The notes beneath the pieces were generated by a model. The model saw nothing but the letters and a program-made list of their open reading frames with translations. It made no database searches and was not told where the DNA came from. A DNA stretch of 64,000 bases from Phaeobacter sp. CECT 5382 (GTDB lineage Bacteria > Pseudomonadota > Alphaproteobacteria > Rhodobacterales > Rhodobacteraceae): NCBI RefSeq assembly GCF_001457775.1, contig NZ_CYSG01000001.1, forward strand, positions 1 through 64,000, read 5' to 3'. Shown piece by piece: positions 14,816-26,115 of this stretch. The first letter of the stretch is position 1. Each line of letters begins with the position of its first letter. The translations under genes were made by a program, and so were the position numbers.

Positions 14816-15280
14816 ATGTCCGAGAGCATCTATAGCAACCTGAAACAGCTTGGCGGCGATACTGTCATGCCGCAAAGCCCCGAAGAGGCTGAGCTGGAGC
14901 GGGTACAGAACCCACAGGCAGACGTCTCTTACAATGTGCGTTTCACAGCGCCAGAATTCACATCACTGTGCCCGATGACCGGCCAGCCCGATTTCGCCCA
15001 TCTGGTGATCGACTATGTGCCCGGTGAGTGGCTGGTCGAAAGCAAATCCCTGAAACTCTTCCTGACTTCGTTTCGCAGCCACGGCGCCTTTCACGAGGAT
15101 TGCACCGTGTCGATTGCCCGGCGCCTGAATGATTTCCTGGCGCCCCGTTGGCTGCGCATAGGCGGCTACTGGTATCCCCGCGGCGGCATCCCGATCGATG
15201 TCTTCTGGCAGACCGGCGAGATGCCCGCAGGCGTCTGGATCCCTGATCAGGGTGTGCCCCCTTATCGCGGGCGTGGCTGA
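14816..15280 (+). CDS. queF: NADPH-dependent 7-cyano-7-deazaguanine reductase
   Basis: Reduces preQ0 to preQ1, the base inserted into tRNA by Tgt. The 154-residue protein is the short, homomeric QueF type. Catalytic Cys52 ([10 protein letters not shown]), Asp59 and the NADPH motif ESKSLK (75-80) are all present. AAGGAG lies seven bases before the ATG. An 88-base gap separates it from queE; it is probably co-transcribed and so under the same riboswitch. The GTP cyclohydrolase that starts the pathway is not in the window. Confidence 0.95.
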   Translation: MSESIYSNLKQLGGDTVMPQSPEEAELERVQNPQADVSYNVRFTAPEFTSLCPMTGQPDFAHLVIDYVPGEWLVESKSLKLFLTSFRSHGAFHEDCTVSIARRLNDFLAPRWLRIGGYWYPRGGIPIDVFWQTGEMPAGVWIPDQGVPPYRGRG

Positions 15281-15899
15281 CAGGTTTCGCCGCCAGGGTC
15301 CAAAAACCACAAAGCACTGCCCTCAAGAAATTGTCGCCCATAGACTGTCGGCCAGTTTATGGACGGCAGCACGGTTTGCGAAAAATCCGGCCCCCTTCGC
15401 ATCAAGATCAGTTTGAACAGGCGCTTTACATGGCCCTGATTGCAGGTTCACCCGCTAGAGCGCGGCCGTTAATTCAACCAAATAAATACACAAATAAAGC
15501 GTGAAAGCCGCGAGGCGTTTTGGCTTAATGTCCCCCTTCCCTTCCGTAGATAAGGGGCAGAAAAGAATTGCTTTTTGTGACTTTCTTCAGAGATACTGAA
15601 AGCCCCGCAGCGCTACAGGTATAGACCACAAACGGGGTACATCCGGTACGGGGCACTGATCCTTTCACTATCCATTAGGATACTTCATGTTATTCGTACC
15701 ACCCAAAGTTGTGAATTCCAAAGGTGCAGGTCTCGCACAAAGGGGCGGGACTAACAGGGGGAAGTCCAACGGCTAAAAGTTCGAGTGGTGAAGGCCGCAT
15801 GAACAGCATAGGCCCTGTACTGCAAAGTAAAACACCCAACTGGTACCAGTTTCTTTTGGTAAAAAATTCGAAGCTTCTTTTAGGCAAGGGATCGCCAGA
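15281..15899. other. Long non-coding gap before the PhnD-like gene
   Basis: About 620 bases without a convincing gene. An AT-rich patch near 15470-15500 (with two AATAAA repeats) and a TTGCTTTTT stretch near 15570 could hold promoters for the downstream sensor pair. No terminator with a T-tract follows queF. Confidence 0.4.
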
Positions 15900-16811
15900 A
15901 TGAACCTGAGACTTCTCCTTTTTCAGATCTGCAGTCTCGCATGCCTTTTGACCGCGAGCCTGGCTTCGGCCCAAACAAAGACACAGCAGCTGGTCGTCGG
16001 CACAATCAGCGACGAGCCGGTCAAAGAAATCCGTGTATTTCTTCCCTTTGCACAACATCTGGCACGCCAGCTGGCAGCCTTTGGCGTTCAAGAAGGAACG
16101 GTCGTCATTGCCCGCGATATTAACCATATGGTCAGACTGGTCCGCAACGGCGAGATTGATCTCTTTATTGACAGCCCGCTGGTTGCCATGGCGATCAACA
16201 CAAAGGCGGGAAGCCGACTGTTGGCCCGCAGATGGAAAAAAGGTATTTCCCAATATCATTCCGTTGTTTTCGTGATAGAAACCAGTGACATAAACAATGT
16301 TCAGGACCTGGAAGGTCAGGTCATCGCTTTCGAAGAGAGCTTCTCTTCAAGTGGCCATCTGCTGCCGCGCATGACCATGGCCGAACTTGGGGTGGATCTG
16401 ACGCATTTGCCCACCTCGGGTTCCAAACGACCGTCTAAACAGACGGGATACGTATTCACAGGGGACGATGAAAACACAATCGAATGGGTCCTGCGCGGCC
16501 GTGTCGATGCGGGGGCTATGTCCATGGCCAGCCTTGCCAAGCACCGCACCGCCTCCGATATGGGCAGGCTAAAGATCATCCTGAGAACCGCAGATATTCC
16601 ACGCCACGCGGTCAGCGTCTCACCCGAGATTTCCCAGCCATTTGTCGCAGCCATAGAAACCGAATTGTTTGCCATGCACGACAGCACAGAAGGGCGGGCT
16701 GTGCTGGACAGCTTCGAAGGAACCACCAGGTTCGACGCGATTTCGCAGGAGACCATGACCCTTCTGACGCATTTTCAAGCCCCGTTAATGGCCCTGGTAG
16801 GTGAGGATTAA
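15900..16811 (+). CDS. PhnD-like periplasmic solute-binding protein (putative sensor input)
   Basis: A 303-residue exported protein with a signal peptide of about 24 residues (hydrophobic core, cleavage near ASA-QT) and the fold of PhnD/SsuA/transferrin-like binding proteins: [14 protein letters not shown] at the first strand and the region with [13 protein letters not shown]. No ABC permease or ATPase is next to it. It overlaps the start region of a membrane histidine kinase. Similar PhnD-plus-kinase pairs use the binding protein as a periplasmic ligand detector. The ligand could be an oxyanion or phosphonate-like anion, but this is not visible in the sequence. Confidence 0.8.
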   Translation: MNLRLLLFQICSLACLLTASLASAQTKTQQLVVGTISDEPVKEIRVFLPFAQHLARQLAAFGVQEGTVVIARDINHMVRLVRNGEIDLFIDSPLVAMAINTKAGSRLLARRWKKGISQYHSVVFVIETSDINNVQDLEGQVIAFEESFSSSGHLLPRMTMAELGVDLTHLPTSGSKRPSKQTGYVFTGDDENTIEWVLRGRVDAGAMSMASLAKHRTASDMGRLKIILRTADIPRHAVSVSPEISQPFVAAIETELFAMHDSTEGRAVLDSFEGTTRFDAISQETMTLLTHFQAPLMALVGED

Positions 16812-16812
16812 A

Positions 16813-18381
16813 GTGTCTGAGCTTCGGACAAAACTGGTAGTCTATACAATCTTGGTGGTCCTCGCTGTCGCAGGCGGGATCTCAACAATTTCGATCAGCC
16901 TGGATCATCGAAATTCAGTCGCGGCCTTTGAACGCAAGGTCACCGCTTTGGCGCAAACCCTAAGCGAAGCCGTCGTGGAGCCGGTCTATGAACTGGACAT
17001 TAAACTTCTGCGCCAGCAGGTCACTTCTGTGCTGACCAACGAAGAGGCGAACACGGCTTTCATTCTTGATGCGGATGGGCGAATTCTGACCGATGGCACC
17101 GAGGAAAACCCATTCCGCGGCAGCCTGATGTCCGACTCTTTCAGCATTCGTATCCAGCAGGAAAAGATCTGGATCACCCGGCACCAGACCGACAGAATCG
17201 TAGCCGGAGGCCCCATTCTGCTGACCGAAGACTTTGTGCTGGGCTATGTCTTTCTCGAATTTTCAACCGAAGAGCTAAACGCCAGAATGGTTGGCCAGAT
17301 CCAGCAGACGCTGATTTTGTCGCTGCTCTGCGTGGTGGTCACGTCACTTGTGGCTCTTCTGGTGGCCAATCAGATCACCCGGCCAATAAACCGGCTGACA
17401 GATTTTGCCGTCAGCGTCAAAAATGGCAGCAGTGATCGCAACGTGCCCGACTGCGGCAAGGGAGAGGTTGGTCGACTGGCACAGTCCTTTGCCAGCATGC
17501 TGGAGAAACTGGATCGGTCCAATCAAGATCTGCAGGAACTGGCAGATTCCCTAGAGCAACAGGTCCGTGATCGCACCCAGGCCGCAGAAGCGGGCAGCAA
17601 GGCCAAATCCGAATTCCTGGCAACAATGAGCCATGAAATACGCACCCCGATGAATGGGGTGCTGGGGATGGCCTCTCTGCTGCAGGACACTGACCTGGAT
17701 GCAGAACAGGAATTGTTCATTCGCACCATTTCCGAATCCGGCGAAGCCCTGCTCCTAATCATCAACGACGTACTGGATTTCTCCAAAATCGAAGCCGGCA
17801 AAGTCACGCTCAAGGAAGCTCCCTTCAACTTGGAAGCGCTGCTGCAGAGCATCTTGAAACTGTTGTCAAAAAAAGCATCCGACAAGAATTTGAATCTGGT
17901 TCTGGATTACGACCCCCTTTTGCCGAAATTCCTTGTCGGTGACGAAGGGCGTATCCGTCAGATCGTTACAAATTTATTGGGCAATGCAGAAAAATTCACG
18001 TTATCGGGAAGCGTCTGCGTGCGGGTCACCGGCACCGTGTCAGCAGGCACCGCGTCAGCAGGCACCGTGTCAGCAGGCACCGTGTCGCTGGAGATCAAGG
18101 TTCAGGACACAGGTGTTGGCATTCCGGAAGACAAGCTGTCAGAGATCTTTGAAGCCTTTGCCCAAGTCAATGCAACCAGTACCCGCCTTTATGGCGGCAC
18201 CGGTCTGGGGCTGGCGATTTCAGCCGACCTCGCGCAGCTTATGAACGGCAGTATTCAGGTGCGATCCGTCATTGATGAGGGATCGACCTTCACCTTCAGC
18301 TGTCAGCTCGAGATAGCGGATGTCGCAGAGACAACATTTGCCCTTGATTTCAACAGTCCCAGCGGCAAGCTCGTAGGCTAG
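16813..18381 (+). CDS. Membrane histidine kinase
   Basis: A 522-residue hybrid-type sensor kinase without receiver domains. Order: TM1 (about 8-28), periplasmic region of about 135 residues, TM2 (about 165-185), HAMP, short coiled coil, H-box with phospho-accepting His274 ([10 protein letters not shown]), ATPase domain with N-box (Asn391 in NLLGNAEKF), G1 (DTGVGIP, 432-438) and G2 (GGTGLGL, 461-467). Between N and G1 boxes there is a four-fold GTVSA repeat, encoded by a 15-bp tandem repeat. The GTG at 16813 is chosen because GTGAGG lies upstream. It begins one base after the PhnD-like gene ends, so the two form an operon. No response regulator is adjacent; its partner must be elsewhere. Confidence 0.9.
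   Translation: MSELRTKLVVYTILVVLAVAGGISTISISLDHRNSVAAFERKVTALAQTLSEAVVEPVYELDIKLLRQQVTSVLTNEEANTAFILDADGRILTDGTEENPFRGSLMSDSFSIRIQQEKIWITRHQTDRIVAGGPILLTEDFVLGYVFLEFSTEELNARMVGQIQQTLILSLLCVVVTSLVALLVANQITRPINRLTDFAVSVKNGSSDRNVPDCGKGEVGRLAQSFASMLEKLDRSNQDLQELADSLEQQVRDRTQAAEAGSKAKSEFLATMSHEIRTPMNGVLGMASLLQDTDLDAEQELFIRTISESGEALLLIINDVLDFSKIEAGKVTLKEAPFNLEALLQSILKLLSKKASDKNLNLVLDYDPLLPKFLVGDEGRIRQIVTNLLGNAEKFTLSGSVCVRVTGTVSAGTASAGTVSAGTVSLEIKVQDTGVGIPEDKLSEIFEAFAQVNATSTRLYGGTGLGLAISADLAQLMNGSIQVRSVIDEGSTFTFSCQLEIADVAETTFALDFNSPSGKLVG
18031..18087 (+). repeat. 15-bp tandem repeat inside the kinase ATPase domain
   Basis: Nearly four in-frame copies of GGCACCGTGTCAGCA; the second has one base changed (GCG for GTG) and the last diverges after 12 bases. 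It encodes [19 protein letters not shown] between the N-box and G1 box. Copy number could change by slippage without shifting the frame. Confidence 0.95.
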
Positions 18382-18494
18382 CCATTCCGACAGCATTTCG
18401 GGCCAAAGCATTTCTGATCTGACAGGATTTTCGATCTGAACCGGTCCGGCCTAATCGCGTCCACACCGCCGCTCCAATCCGCATCTCCTACTGT

Positions 18495-21400
18495 CTAGAT
18501 CTCTTCGACCTCCATGACCCCTTCCAGCGATTTGATCGCCCCCTTGATCTGCGGGTTGATCGGAAAGGCCTGGCCCAGATCCATCTCCACATCTCCCGGC
18601 AGGCCCGGGTCCTGCAGATATAGAAAGACGTCACCAGCGCTGGCATTGCGGGCGGCGGATTTGGCGTCTTCGAGTACCGTTGCCACGGTCGCCACTGCCG
18701 CCGCATCATCCAGATAGATCCGCAGCGAGCTGCGCCCGGCATCGGCAATGGCGCTGTCCACCGGCCCGGCAGACCGCATCAGCAGTTTCAGCTGGTCGCT
18801 TTCCATCGTGGCCTCGGCGGTGATCACCACCTTGGAACCCGTCTCGAGGAATTCGCGGCTTTTCTCCAGCACGTCGGAGAAAATCGTCACCTCGTAGCCA
18901 CCGGTGGTATCCGACAGCTGCGCAAAGGCAAACCGGTTGCCGCGCGCGGACTTGCGCTCTTGCCGCCCGGCGACGACACCGGCCATCTTGGCCATAAACG
19001 GTCCGCGCTCTGCTTTTACCATGACCTCATCCAGGGTCATCACATCCTTGCGTTTCAGCGCGGGCATGTAGTCGTCCAGCGGATGGCCCGACAGATAAAA
19101 CCCGATCGCCTTGAACTCCTCAGACAGCCGCTCAGCTGGCAACCAGTCAGGGGTGTTGGTCAGGCGCGGCTCCGGCAAATCATCGCCCGCCTCGCCAAAA
19201 AGCGAAACCTGATTGGAGTTTTTCTGCTCGTGGATGGCGGCGGAGTAATTCACCAGCCCCTCAAGGCTGTCAAAAATACGGCGGCGATTGCGGTCCAGCT
19301 GATCAAAGGCACCTGCGCGGGTCAGCATCTCAAGCGGTCGCTTGCCGACTTTTTTGAGGTTCACCCGGCGGGCAAAGTCGAAAATATTGACAAAGGGGTG
19401 TTCGCGTCCGTCCTCCTGCCGCGCCTCTGCCACCAGCCGCATCACATCCAGGCCTACGTTTTTCAGCGCGCCCAGCGCATAGACCAGCTCACCATTGACC
19501 ACATTGAAGGTCGCAAGCGAGCGGTTCACGCAGGGCGGCACATAGGGCAGCCCCAGCCCTTTTTTGACCTCTTCAAAATAGACCGCCAGCTTATCCGTCA
19601 GGTGGATGTCGCAGTTCATGACGCCCGCCATGAACTCCACCGGGTGGTTCGCCTTGAGCCAGCCGGTCTGGTAGGAAACTACCGCATAGGCCGCCGCGTG
19701 TGATTTGTTGAAGCCGTAGTTCGCAAATTTCTCCAGAAGATCAAAGACTTCCGATGCCTTCTTCGCAGGCACGCCGTTTTCAGCCGCGCCCTTTTCGAAC
19801 TTGGGCCTTTCGGCGTCCATCGCCTCTTTGATCTTTTTACCCATGGCGCGGCGCAATAGGTCAGCACCGCCAAGCGAATAGCCCGCCATCACCTGGGCAA
19901 TCTGCATCACCTGTTCTTGATAAACGATGATGCCTTGGGTTTCCTCAAGGATATGGTCGATCAGCGGGTGCACCGACTCGATCTTTTTGAGACCGTTCTT
20001 CACCTCGCAATAGGTCGGGATGTTCTCCATCGGCCCCGGACGATAGAGCGCCACCAGCGCCACGATATCCTCGATACAGGTAGGCTTCATGCGCTTGAGC
20101 GCATCCATCATACCGGTGGATTCCACCTGGAACACCGCCACCGTCTTGGCCGAGGAATAAAGATCATAGGTGGGCTTGTCATCCAGCGGGATGGCGTTGA
20201 TCTCGTTCACTGCCCCTTCGGGCGGCTCATACAGCGGGGTGCCGTCGGCCCCGGTATGCAGGTCGCGCCCTGACTGTTTGATCAGATCAACTGCGTTTTG
20301 AATCACCGTGAGGGTCTTCAGACCCAGAAAGTCGAACTTGACCAGCCCGGCCTGTTCCACCCATTTCATGTTGAACTGGGTGGCCGGCATATCCGAACGC
20401 GGATCGCGGTATAGCGGCACCAGCGCATCCAGTGGGCGATCTCCGATCACCACACCCGCCGCGTGGGTGCCGGCAGACCGTAACAGCCCTTCGACCTGCA
20501 TGCCGTATTTCAGCAGACGGTCCACCACAGGCTCGTTCTTGGCCTCTTCCTGCAGGCGCGGCTCTTCCTTGAGACTGTCGACGATCGACATCGGCTTCAC
20601 GCCTTCGACCGGGATCAGCTTGGACAGCCGGTCCACCTGGCCATAGGGCATCTGCAGAACCCGCCCCATGTCGCGCACCGCCGCCTTGGACAACAGCGCG
20701 CCAAAGGTGATGATCTGGCCGACCTTGTCGCGGCCGTATTTCTCCTGCACGTATTTGATCACCTCTTCGCGGCGATCCATGCAAAAATCGATGTCAAAGT
20801 CAGGCATCGACACCCGTTCCGGGTTGAGGAAGCGTTCAAACAGCAGCGAGTAACGCAGCGGGTCAAGGTCAGTCACGGTGAGCGCATAGGCCACCAGCGA
20901 GCCCGCACCCGAGCCTCGGCCCGGCCCTACTGGGATATTGTGGTCCTTGGCCCATTGGATAAAGTCCGCAACGATCAGAAAGTAGCCCGGAAAGCCCATG
21001 CCCTCGATAATGCCAAGCTCGAAATCGAGCCGTTCCTGATATTCGGCGACACTGACCGCGTGCGGGATTACCGCAAGACGCTGCTGCAAGCCTTCGTTGG
21101 CAATACGACGCAGCTCTGACACCTCATCATCGGCGAACTTGGGCAGGATGGGGTCGCGCAGATAGGCCTTGAAGGCACAGCGCTTGGCGATCTCTACCGT
21201 GTTTTCAATTGCCTCGGGCAGATCCGCAAACAGCGCGACCATTTCTTCCTGGCTTTTGAAGTAATGCTGGGCGGTCAGGCGACGGCGCGGCTCTGACTGG
21301 TCGACATAGGCACCTTCGGCGATGCAGATCATCGCGTCATGGGCCTCGTACATCTCTGTATTGGGGAAATAGACGTCATTGGTCGCGACCAGCGGCAAAT

Positions 21401-22007
21401 CCATCGCATAGGCCATCTCGACATGGCCACGTTCGCTCAGCTTTTCTGCCTCAGGCTGGCCGTCCTCGCCCGGATGGCGCTGCAACTCCACATACAGCCG
21501 ATCCGCAAAAATCTGCTTGAGGCTCTGCATCAGCTCTTCGGCGGCTGGGCGTTGCCCCTGACGCAACAAACGCCCCACAGGGCCGTCCGGTCCCCCGCTC
21601 AGGCAGATGATATCCTCTGAATGTTCTGCCAGCTCCTCCAGCGTGACATGCGGAAGCTCACTCCCCTGACGCAGATAGAGGCAGGAGTTGAGCTTCATCA
21701 GATGCTCATAGCCCCGCTCGCTCTGCGCCAAAAGCACCAGTGGTGCCGGTGGCACGGGACGTTCTCCGGGCGCGGGCTCGGTATAGCGCAGATCCACCTG
21801 ACAGCCGATGATCGGCTGCACCCCTGCCCCGCTGGCGGAGACAGAGAATTCAAGCGCCGAAAACAAGTTATTGCTATCGGTCACCGCAATCGCGGGCATG
21901 TCGTGTTTTTTGCACAGATCCGGCAGCTTTTTCAGGCGCAAAGCCCCTTCAAGCAAAGAGTATTCGGTATGGCTGCGCAGGTGAATGAATCGAGGAGCAT
22001 TGGTCAT
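18495..22007 (-). CDS. dnaE: DNA polymerase III alpha subunit
   Basis: Replicative polymerase of 1170 residues. Domains in order: PHP domain at the N-terminus (RSHTEYSLLEGA and following), polymerase palm with the catalytic acidic motif PDFDIDF, fingers and thumb, helix-hairpin-helix region and an OB-fold near the C-terminus (TIFSDVLEKSREFL). The ATG at 22007 matches the family start (MTNAPRFIHL); a TTG nine bases earlier is possible. Stand-alone gene facing the histidine kinase and divergent from xdhA. Confidence 0.97.
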   Translation of the reverse strand: MTNAPRFIHLRSHTEYSLLEGALRLKKLPDLCKKHDMPAIAVTDSNNLFSALEFSVSASGAGVQPIIGCQVDLRYTEPAPGERPVPPAPLVLLAQSERGYEHLMKLNSCLYLRQGSELPHVTLEELAEHSEDIICLSGGPDGPVGRLLRQGQRPAAEELMQSLKQIFADRLYVELQRHPGEDGQPEAEKLSERGHVEMAYAMDLPLVATNDVYFPNTEMYEAHDAMICIAEGAYVDQSEPRRRLTAQHYFKSQEEMVALFADLPEAIENTVEIAKRCAFKAYLRDPILPKFADDEVSELRRIANEGLQQRLAVIPHAVSVAEYQERLDFELGIIEGMGFPGYFLIVADFIQWAKDHNIPVGPGRGSGAGSLVAYALTVTDLDPLRYSLLFERFLNPERVSMPDFDIDFCMDRREEVIKYVQEKYGRDKVGQIITFGALLSKAAVRDMGRVLQMPYGQVDRLSKLIPVEGVKPMSIVDSLKEEPRLQEEAKNEPVVDRLLKYGMQVEGLLRSAGTHAAGVVIGDRPLDALVPLYRDPRSDMPATQFNMKWVEQAGLVKFDFLGLKTLTVIQNAVDLIKQSGRDLHTGADGTPLYEPPEGAVNEINAIPLDDKPTYDLYSSAKTVAVFQVESTGMMDALKRMKPTCIEDIVALVALYRPGPMENIPTYCEVKNGLKKIESVHPLIDHILEETQGIIVYQEQVMQIAQVMAGYSLGGADLLRRAMGKKIKEAMDAERPKFEKGAAENGVPAKKASEVFDLLEKFANYGFNKSHAAAYAVVSYQTGWLKANHPVEFMAGVMNCDIHLTDKLAVYFEEVKKGLGLPYVPPCVNRSLATFNVVNGELVYALGALKNVGLDVMRLVAEARQEDGREHPFVNIFDFARRVNLKKVGKRPLEMLTRAGAFDQLDRNRRRIFDSLEGLVNYSAAIHEQKNSNQVSLFGEAGDDLPEPRLTNTPDWLPAERLSEEFKAIGFYLSGHPLDDYMPALKRKDVMTLDEVMVKAERGPFMAKMAGVVAGRQERKSARGNRFAFAQLSDTTGGYEVTIFSDVLEKSREFLETGSKVVITAEATMESDQLKLLMRSAGPVDSAIADAGRSSLRIYLDDAAAVATVATVLEDAKSAARNASAGDVFLYLQDPGLPGDVEMDLGQAFPINPQIKGAIKSLEGVMEVEEI

Positions 22008-22405
22008 GTTGGCCAAGCTATCCGATCACCGCCGCAAGGATAAGAGCCGATCTGACAAACCAGCCTCCTCGCAGACATGTGCAGCATGCCAAGACACTTT
22101 GCAGCCTTCGCGAGAAGCATGAAAAGCCCGACCATTATCAAAGGCGTTTTGAAAGTCTTACTGTCAGCCCCCGATATTTCGCACAACTCCTTGCAGGAAG
22201 TGCTTTAAAAATAACAGCATGCACCTGTATACGGCAATATTGTTGCGCCCATGGAATTCTGCACCGCAGAGTCGCTTTTTCTTGCCAGAGCGAGGCAGAG
22301 CTTCCTAGGCTGGGGTAAGCAAGCATAATAAAAACGCCCGCTATTCCTTCTACGTCGCATCGAAGGTCTGGCACCGGGGGGAACCAAGTAAGGCGACGGG
22401 TTTCA
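22008..22405. other. Divergent promoter region between dnaE and xdhA
   Basis: About 400 bases with no credible gene. It contains a GTATAC palindrome near 22227 within an AT-rich patch and must hold promoters for both dnaE and the xdh-importer operon. I could not identify a specific operator. Confidence 0.4.
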
Positions 22406-23770
22406 ATGATGACAATCACCTTTCATTTGAACGGTGAAGAAGTTGTGCTGCAGGATTTCGATCCCGCAGCAACACTGCTTGATTTTTTGCGCGAAGAGCG
22501 CGGACTGACCGGCACCAAGGAAGGCTGCAACGAAGGTGACTGCGGTGCCTGCACCGTGATGGTAAGCGATCCCACCGGGGCGAAACCGCTGAATTCCTGT
22601 ATCCTGTTTTTACCACAGCTGAATGGTAAATCTGTCCGTACAGTTGAGGGGGCGGCTGATACCGATGGCACCCTGCACCCAGTGCAGGACGCGATGATCA
22701 CCCATCACGGCAGCCAATGCGGCTTTTGCACGCCGGGTTTTGTGATGTCGATGGTCACGGCCCACAAGAACGGCGCCACCGATCACGACGTGCAGCTGGC
22801 GGGCAACCTGTGCCGCTGTACCGGTTACGCCCCAATCATCCGCGCTGCCGAGGCCGCAGCAAAAGCCCCCGTTCCGCAATGGATCAGCAAAGAAACCCTA
22901 CCCACAGCCACGCCAGCTGCCAATATGCCGCGCAGCGCGGATGAGCTGGCTGTCCTGTATGAGGCCAAACCCGAAGCGCGACTGGTGGCAGGGGCCACCG
23001 ATCTGGGCCTTTGGGTCACCAAGGGGCTGCGCGATCTCGGTGAGATGATTTTTCTGGATGGCTGCGCCGATTTGAAAGAGGTCTCGGAGAATGAGCACGA
23101 GATCCGCATCGGTGCCATGGTCGATATGAATCGCCTGCGCGAGGTAATCACGCCGCTGCATCCCTCCTACGGGGAAATGATCCGCCGGTTTGCCAGCCAG
23201 CAGGTGCGCGCCGCAGCCACACTGGGCGGCAATATCGCCAATGGCTCCCCCATCGGGGACAATCCACCGGCCCTGATCGCCCTTGGAGCGCATCTGCACC
23301 TTCGTCAGGGTAACAACCGCCGCGTGATTGCGCTTGAGGATTTCTTTGTCGACTATGGCAAACAGGACCGCAAACCCGGAGAGTTTATCGAAGCCGTCAG
23401 TCTTCCACGACAAGCAGATCGCTTGCGGGTCTATAAACTGTCGAAACGCTTTGATCAGGATATCTCTGCCGTGCTTGGCGCTTTCAATGTCAGCGTGACG
23501 GATGATCAGATCACCGCCGCCCGCATCGCATTTGGGGGCTTGGCAGGCAGGCCAAAACGCGCCAGCCACCTAGAGGCTGCCCTGATTGGCCAGCCCTGGA
23601 ATGAGGCAAGCATCGCAGCAGCAGCCGCTGAACTGGACCGCGACTTCAGCCCGCTCAGCGATATGCGCGCTTCGGCTCCCTACCGGCTGGAGACGGCCCG
23701 CAACATGCTGAGCCGATATTTTGCCGATCTGAACGGCACCGGCCAATCGGTTTTGGAGGTGCGGTCATGA
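22406..23770 (+). CDS. xdhA: Xanthine dehydrogenase small subunit (2Fe-2S and FAD)
   Basis: Electron-transfer subunit of a molybdenum xanthine dehydrogenase. The 454-residue protein has the plant-type ferredoxin cluster (Cys41, 46, 49, 65), the second 2Fe-2S domain (Cys105, 108, 136, 138), then the FAD-binding domain from about residue 175 (including [13 protein letters not shown]). It passes electrons from XdhB to NAD. ATG at 22406 or 22409. First gene of a seven-gene run; overlaps xdhB by four bases. Confidence 0.95.
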   Translation: MMTITFHLNGEEVVLQDFDPAATLLDFLREERGLTGTKEGCNEGDCGACTVMVSDPTGAKPLNSCILFLPQLNGKSVRTVEGAADTDGTLHPVQDAMITHHGSQCGFCTPGFVMSMVTAHKNGATDHDVQLAGNLCRCTGYAPIIRAAEAAAKAPVPQWISKETLPTATPAANMPRSADELAVLYEAKPEARLVAGATDLGLWVTKGLRDLGEMIFLDGCADLKEVSENEHEIRIGAMVDMNRLREVITPLHPSYGEMIRRFASQQVRAAATLGGNIANGSPIGDNPPALIALGAHLHLRQGNNRRVIALEDFFVDYGKQDRKPGEFIEAVSLPRQADRLRVYKLSKRFDQDISAVLGAFNVSVTDDQITAARIAFGGLAGRPKRASHLEAALIGQPWNEASIAAAAAELDRDFSPLSDMRASAPYRLETARNMLSRYFADLNGTGQSVLEVRS

Positions 23771-26115
23771 ACCTTGGAAAAAACCTGCCCGTTGGCAAGC
23801 CTCTGCCCCATGACGCAGCCAAACTGCATGTGACCGGCAAGGCGCGCTATGTCGATGACACGCCTTTGCCGCGTGGCTCCCTTCATCTCGCTTTTGGCCT
23901 GTCCACCATCGCCAAAGGGCGGATCACAGCGATGGATTTGGCTGACGTGGAGACCAGCCCGGATGTGGTTGCAGTCCTTCGCGCAGATGATCTGCCTTTC
24001 ACCAATGACGTCTCGCCCTCGATCCATGATGAACCACTTTTGTCCGATGGCACGGTGCATTACCTGGGCCAACCGCTGTTTTTGGTGGTGGCAAAAAGCC
24101 ATCGCGCCGCACGGGTAGCGGCGCGCAAAGGCGTGATCACCTATGCCGAAGAAGACGCACTGCTGACACTGGATGCAGCATTGGCAGCAGACAGCCGGTT
24201 TGAAGATGGGCCGCGCATCTACCAGAAGGGCGATGCCGCAACGGCCATTGCAGCGGCGCTGAATCAGATTGAGGGCACGTTTGAGCTGGGCGGCCAGGAA
24301 CATTTCTATCTTGAGGGCCAGGCCGCATTGGCGCTGCCACAGGAAGATGGCGGCATGCTGGTGAATTCCTCCACCCAGCACCCAACCGAAATCCAGCATA
24401 AGGTGGCTGAGGCGATTGGCCTGCCAATGCATGCAGTGCGGGTCGAGACCCGGCGCATGGGCGGTGGGTTTGGAGGCAAGGAAAGCCAGGGCAACGCGCT
24501 GGCCGTTGCCTGTGCTGTGGCGGCGGCCCGGACCGGCAAGCCCTGCAAAATGCGCTATGACCGCGACGATGACATGGTGATCACCGGCAAGCGCCATGCC
24601 TTTCGGATCAGCTACCGTGCGGGCTATGATGATCAGGGCCGTCTGGCTGGGGTGGAATTCATCCATCTCGTCAATTGTGGCTGGGCCCAGGATCTGTCGT
24701 TGCCGGTGGCGGATCGCGCCATGCTGCACAGCGACAATGCCTATGCCATCCCTGCCATTCGCATCGAAAGCCACCGGCTGAAGACAAACCTGCAAAGCGC
24801 CACCGCCTATCGCGGCTTTGGCGGGCCGCAGGGTATGGTCGGGATCGAGCGACTGATGGATCATATTGCCTATGATCTGGGCCTGGATCCGGTCGAGTTG
24901 CGCCGACGTAACTATTATGATGCACCGGAAGAAGAGGGCTCGCCCCCCCGGAATGTTTCTGGAAAAGTGAGTTCCCGGGACAACACCACGCCTTACGGTA
25001 TGGAAGTCACAGATTTCGAGCTGCATGCGCTGACCGATCAACTGCTAGAGAGTGCTGACTATCAGCGACGCAAGGCTGAAATTGCGGAGTGGAACAAGGG
25101 ACAGTCCCACCTGAAGCGTGGGCTCGCCTTTTCACCGGTAAAATTCGGCATTTCCTTTACCTTGACCCATCTGAACCAGGCGGGCGCTTTGGTGCATGTC
25201 TATCAGGATGGTTCGGTGCATCTGAACCATGGTGGCACCGAGATGGGACAGGGGTTGTTTCAGAAGGTGGCGCAGGTGGCCGCCAGCCGCTTTGGCATCT
25301 CAATGGAAAAGGTGAAAATCACTGCCACCGATACCGCTAAGGTTCCCAATACCTCTGCTACGGCAGCCTCTTCCGGGTCGGACCTAAATGGCATGGCGGT
25401 CAAAGCCGCCTGTGACACCATTCGCGACCGGATGACTGCCTTTTTGGCCGAGCGTCATCAAACCCAGCCTTGTGCGGTGGTGTTTGACGGTGATCGCGTG
25501 CGCATCGGCGCTGAGGAGATCCCATTCGAGGCGGCAGCCAAGCAGTGCTATGAGGGGCGCATCAGCCTGTCAGCGACTGGTTTTTACAAAACACCGAGCC
25601 TGAAGTGGGACCGCATCAAAGGTGAAGGACGGCCTTTTTTCTATTTTGCTTACGGGGCGTCGGTGACCGAAGTTGTTGTGGACCGGCTGACCGGCGAGAA
25701 TCGCATTTTACGCACAGATATCGTGCATGATGCCGGTGCTTCGCTGAATCCAGATCTCGATATCGGTCAGGTGGAGGGCGGCTATGTGCAAGGCGCGGGC
25801 TGGTTGACCACGGAAGAGCTGGTCTGGGATGGCAAAGGTGCTTTGCGCACCCATGCGCCCTCGACCTACAAGATCCCGGCCTGTTCTGATCGGCCGGATG
25901 TGTTCAACGTCGCACTTTATCAGGGTGAAAACCGCGAAGAGACCATCTATCGCTCCAAGGCCGTGGGCGAGCCGCCCTTTATGCTGGGGATTTCGGCCTG
26001 GCTGGCGCTGAGCAACGCCGTGGCGCAGTTTGGCGAAGGCTACCCTGCCCTGAATGCCCCGGCCACAGCCGAGGAGGTCTGGCGCTGCAGCCGGAGGCTG
26101 ACAGATGGGATTTGA
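23767..26115 (+). CDS. xdhB: Xanthine dehydrogenase large (molybdopterin) subunit
   Basis: Oxidises hypoxanthine to xanthine and xanthine to urate at a molybdenum centre. The 782-residue protein has the family start ([14 protein letters not shown]), molybdopterin-binding glycine-rich segments ([12 protein letters not shown] and [11 protein letters not shown]) and the active-site Glu in AVGEPPFML. Length is normal for bacterial XdhB. ATGA overlap with xdhA; overlaps xdhC by 11 bases. Confidence 0.95.
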   Translation: MNLGKNLPVGKPLPHDAAKLHVTGKARYVDDTPLPRGSLHLAFGLSTIAKGRITAMDLADVETSPDVVAVLRADDLPFTNDVSPSIHDEPLLSDGTVHYLGQPLFLVVAKSHRAARVAARKGVITYAEEDALLTLDAALAADSRFEDGPRIYQKGDAATAIAAALNQIEGTFELGGQEHFYLEGQAALALPQEDGGMLVNSSTQHPTEIQHKVAEAIGLPMHAVRVETRRMGGGFGGKESQGNALAVACAVAAARTGKPCKMRYDRDDDMVITGKRHAFRISYRAGYDDQGRLAGVEFIHLVNCGWAQDLSLPVADRAMLHSDNAYAIPAIRIESHRLKTNLQSATAYRGFGGPQGMVGIERLMDHIAYDLGLDPVELRRRNYYDAPEEEGSPPRNVSGKVSSRDNTTPYGMEVTDFELHALTDQLLESADYQRRKAEIAEWNKGQSHLKRGLAFSPVKFGISFTLTHLNQAGALVHVYQDGSVHLNHGGTEMGQGLFQKVAQVAASRFGISMEKVKITATDTAKVPNTSATAASSGSDLNGMAVKAACDTIRDRMTAFLAERHQTQPCAVVFDGDRVRIGAEEIPFEAAAKQCYEGRISLSATGFYKTPSLKWDRIKGEGRPFFYFAYGASVTEVVVDRLTGENRILRTDIVHDAGASLNPDLDIGQVEGGYVQGAGWLTTEELVWDGKGALRTHAPSTYKIPACSDRPDVFNVALYQGENREETIYRSKAVGEPPFMLGISAWLALSNAVAQFGEGYPALNAPATAEEVWRCSRRLTDGI

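Noticed and set aside
22220-22235. GTATAC palindrome as an xdh operator
   Set aside because: Short palindrome that occurs by chance; no second site or known regulator gene nearby.
23680-25041. 453-codon minus-strand frame opposite xdhB
   Set aside because: Antisense to xdhB, which has all expected motifs.
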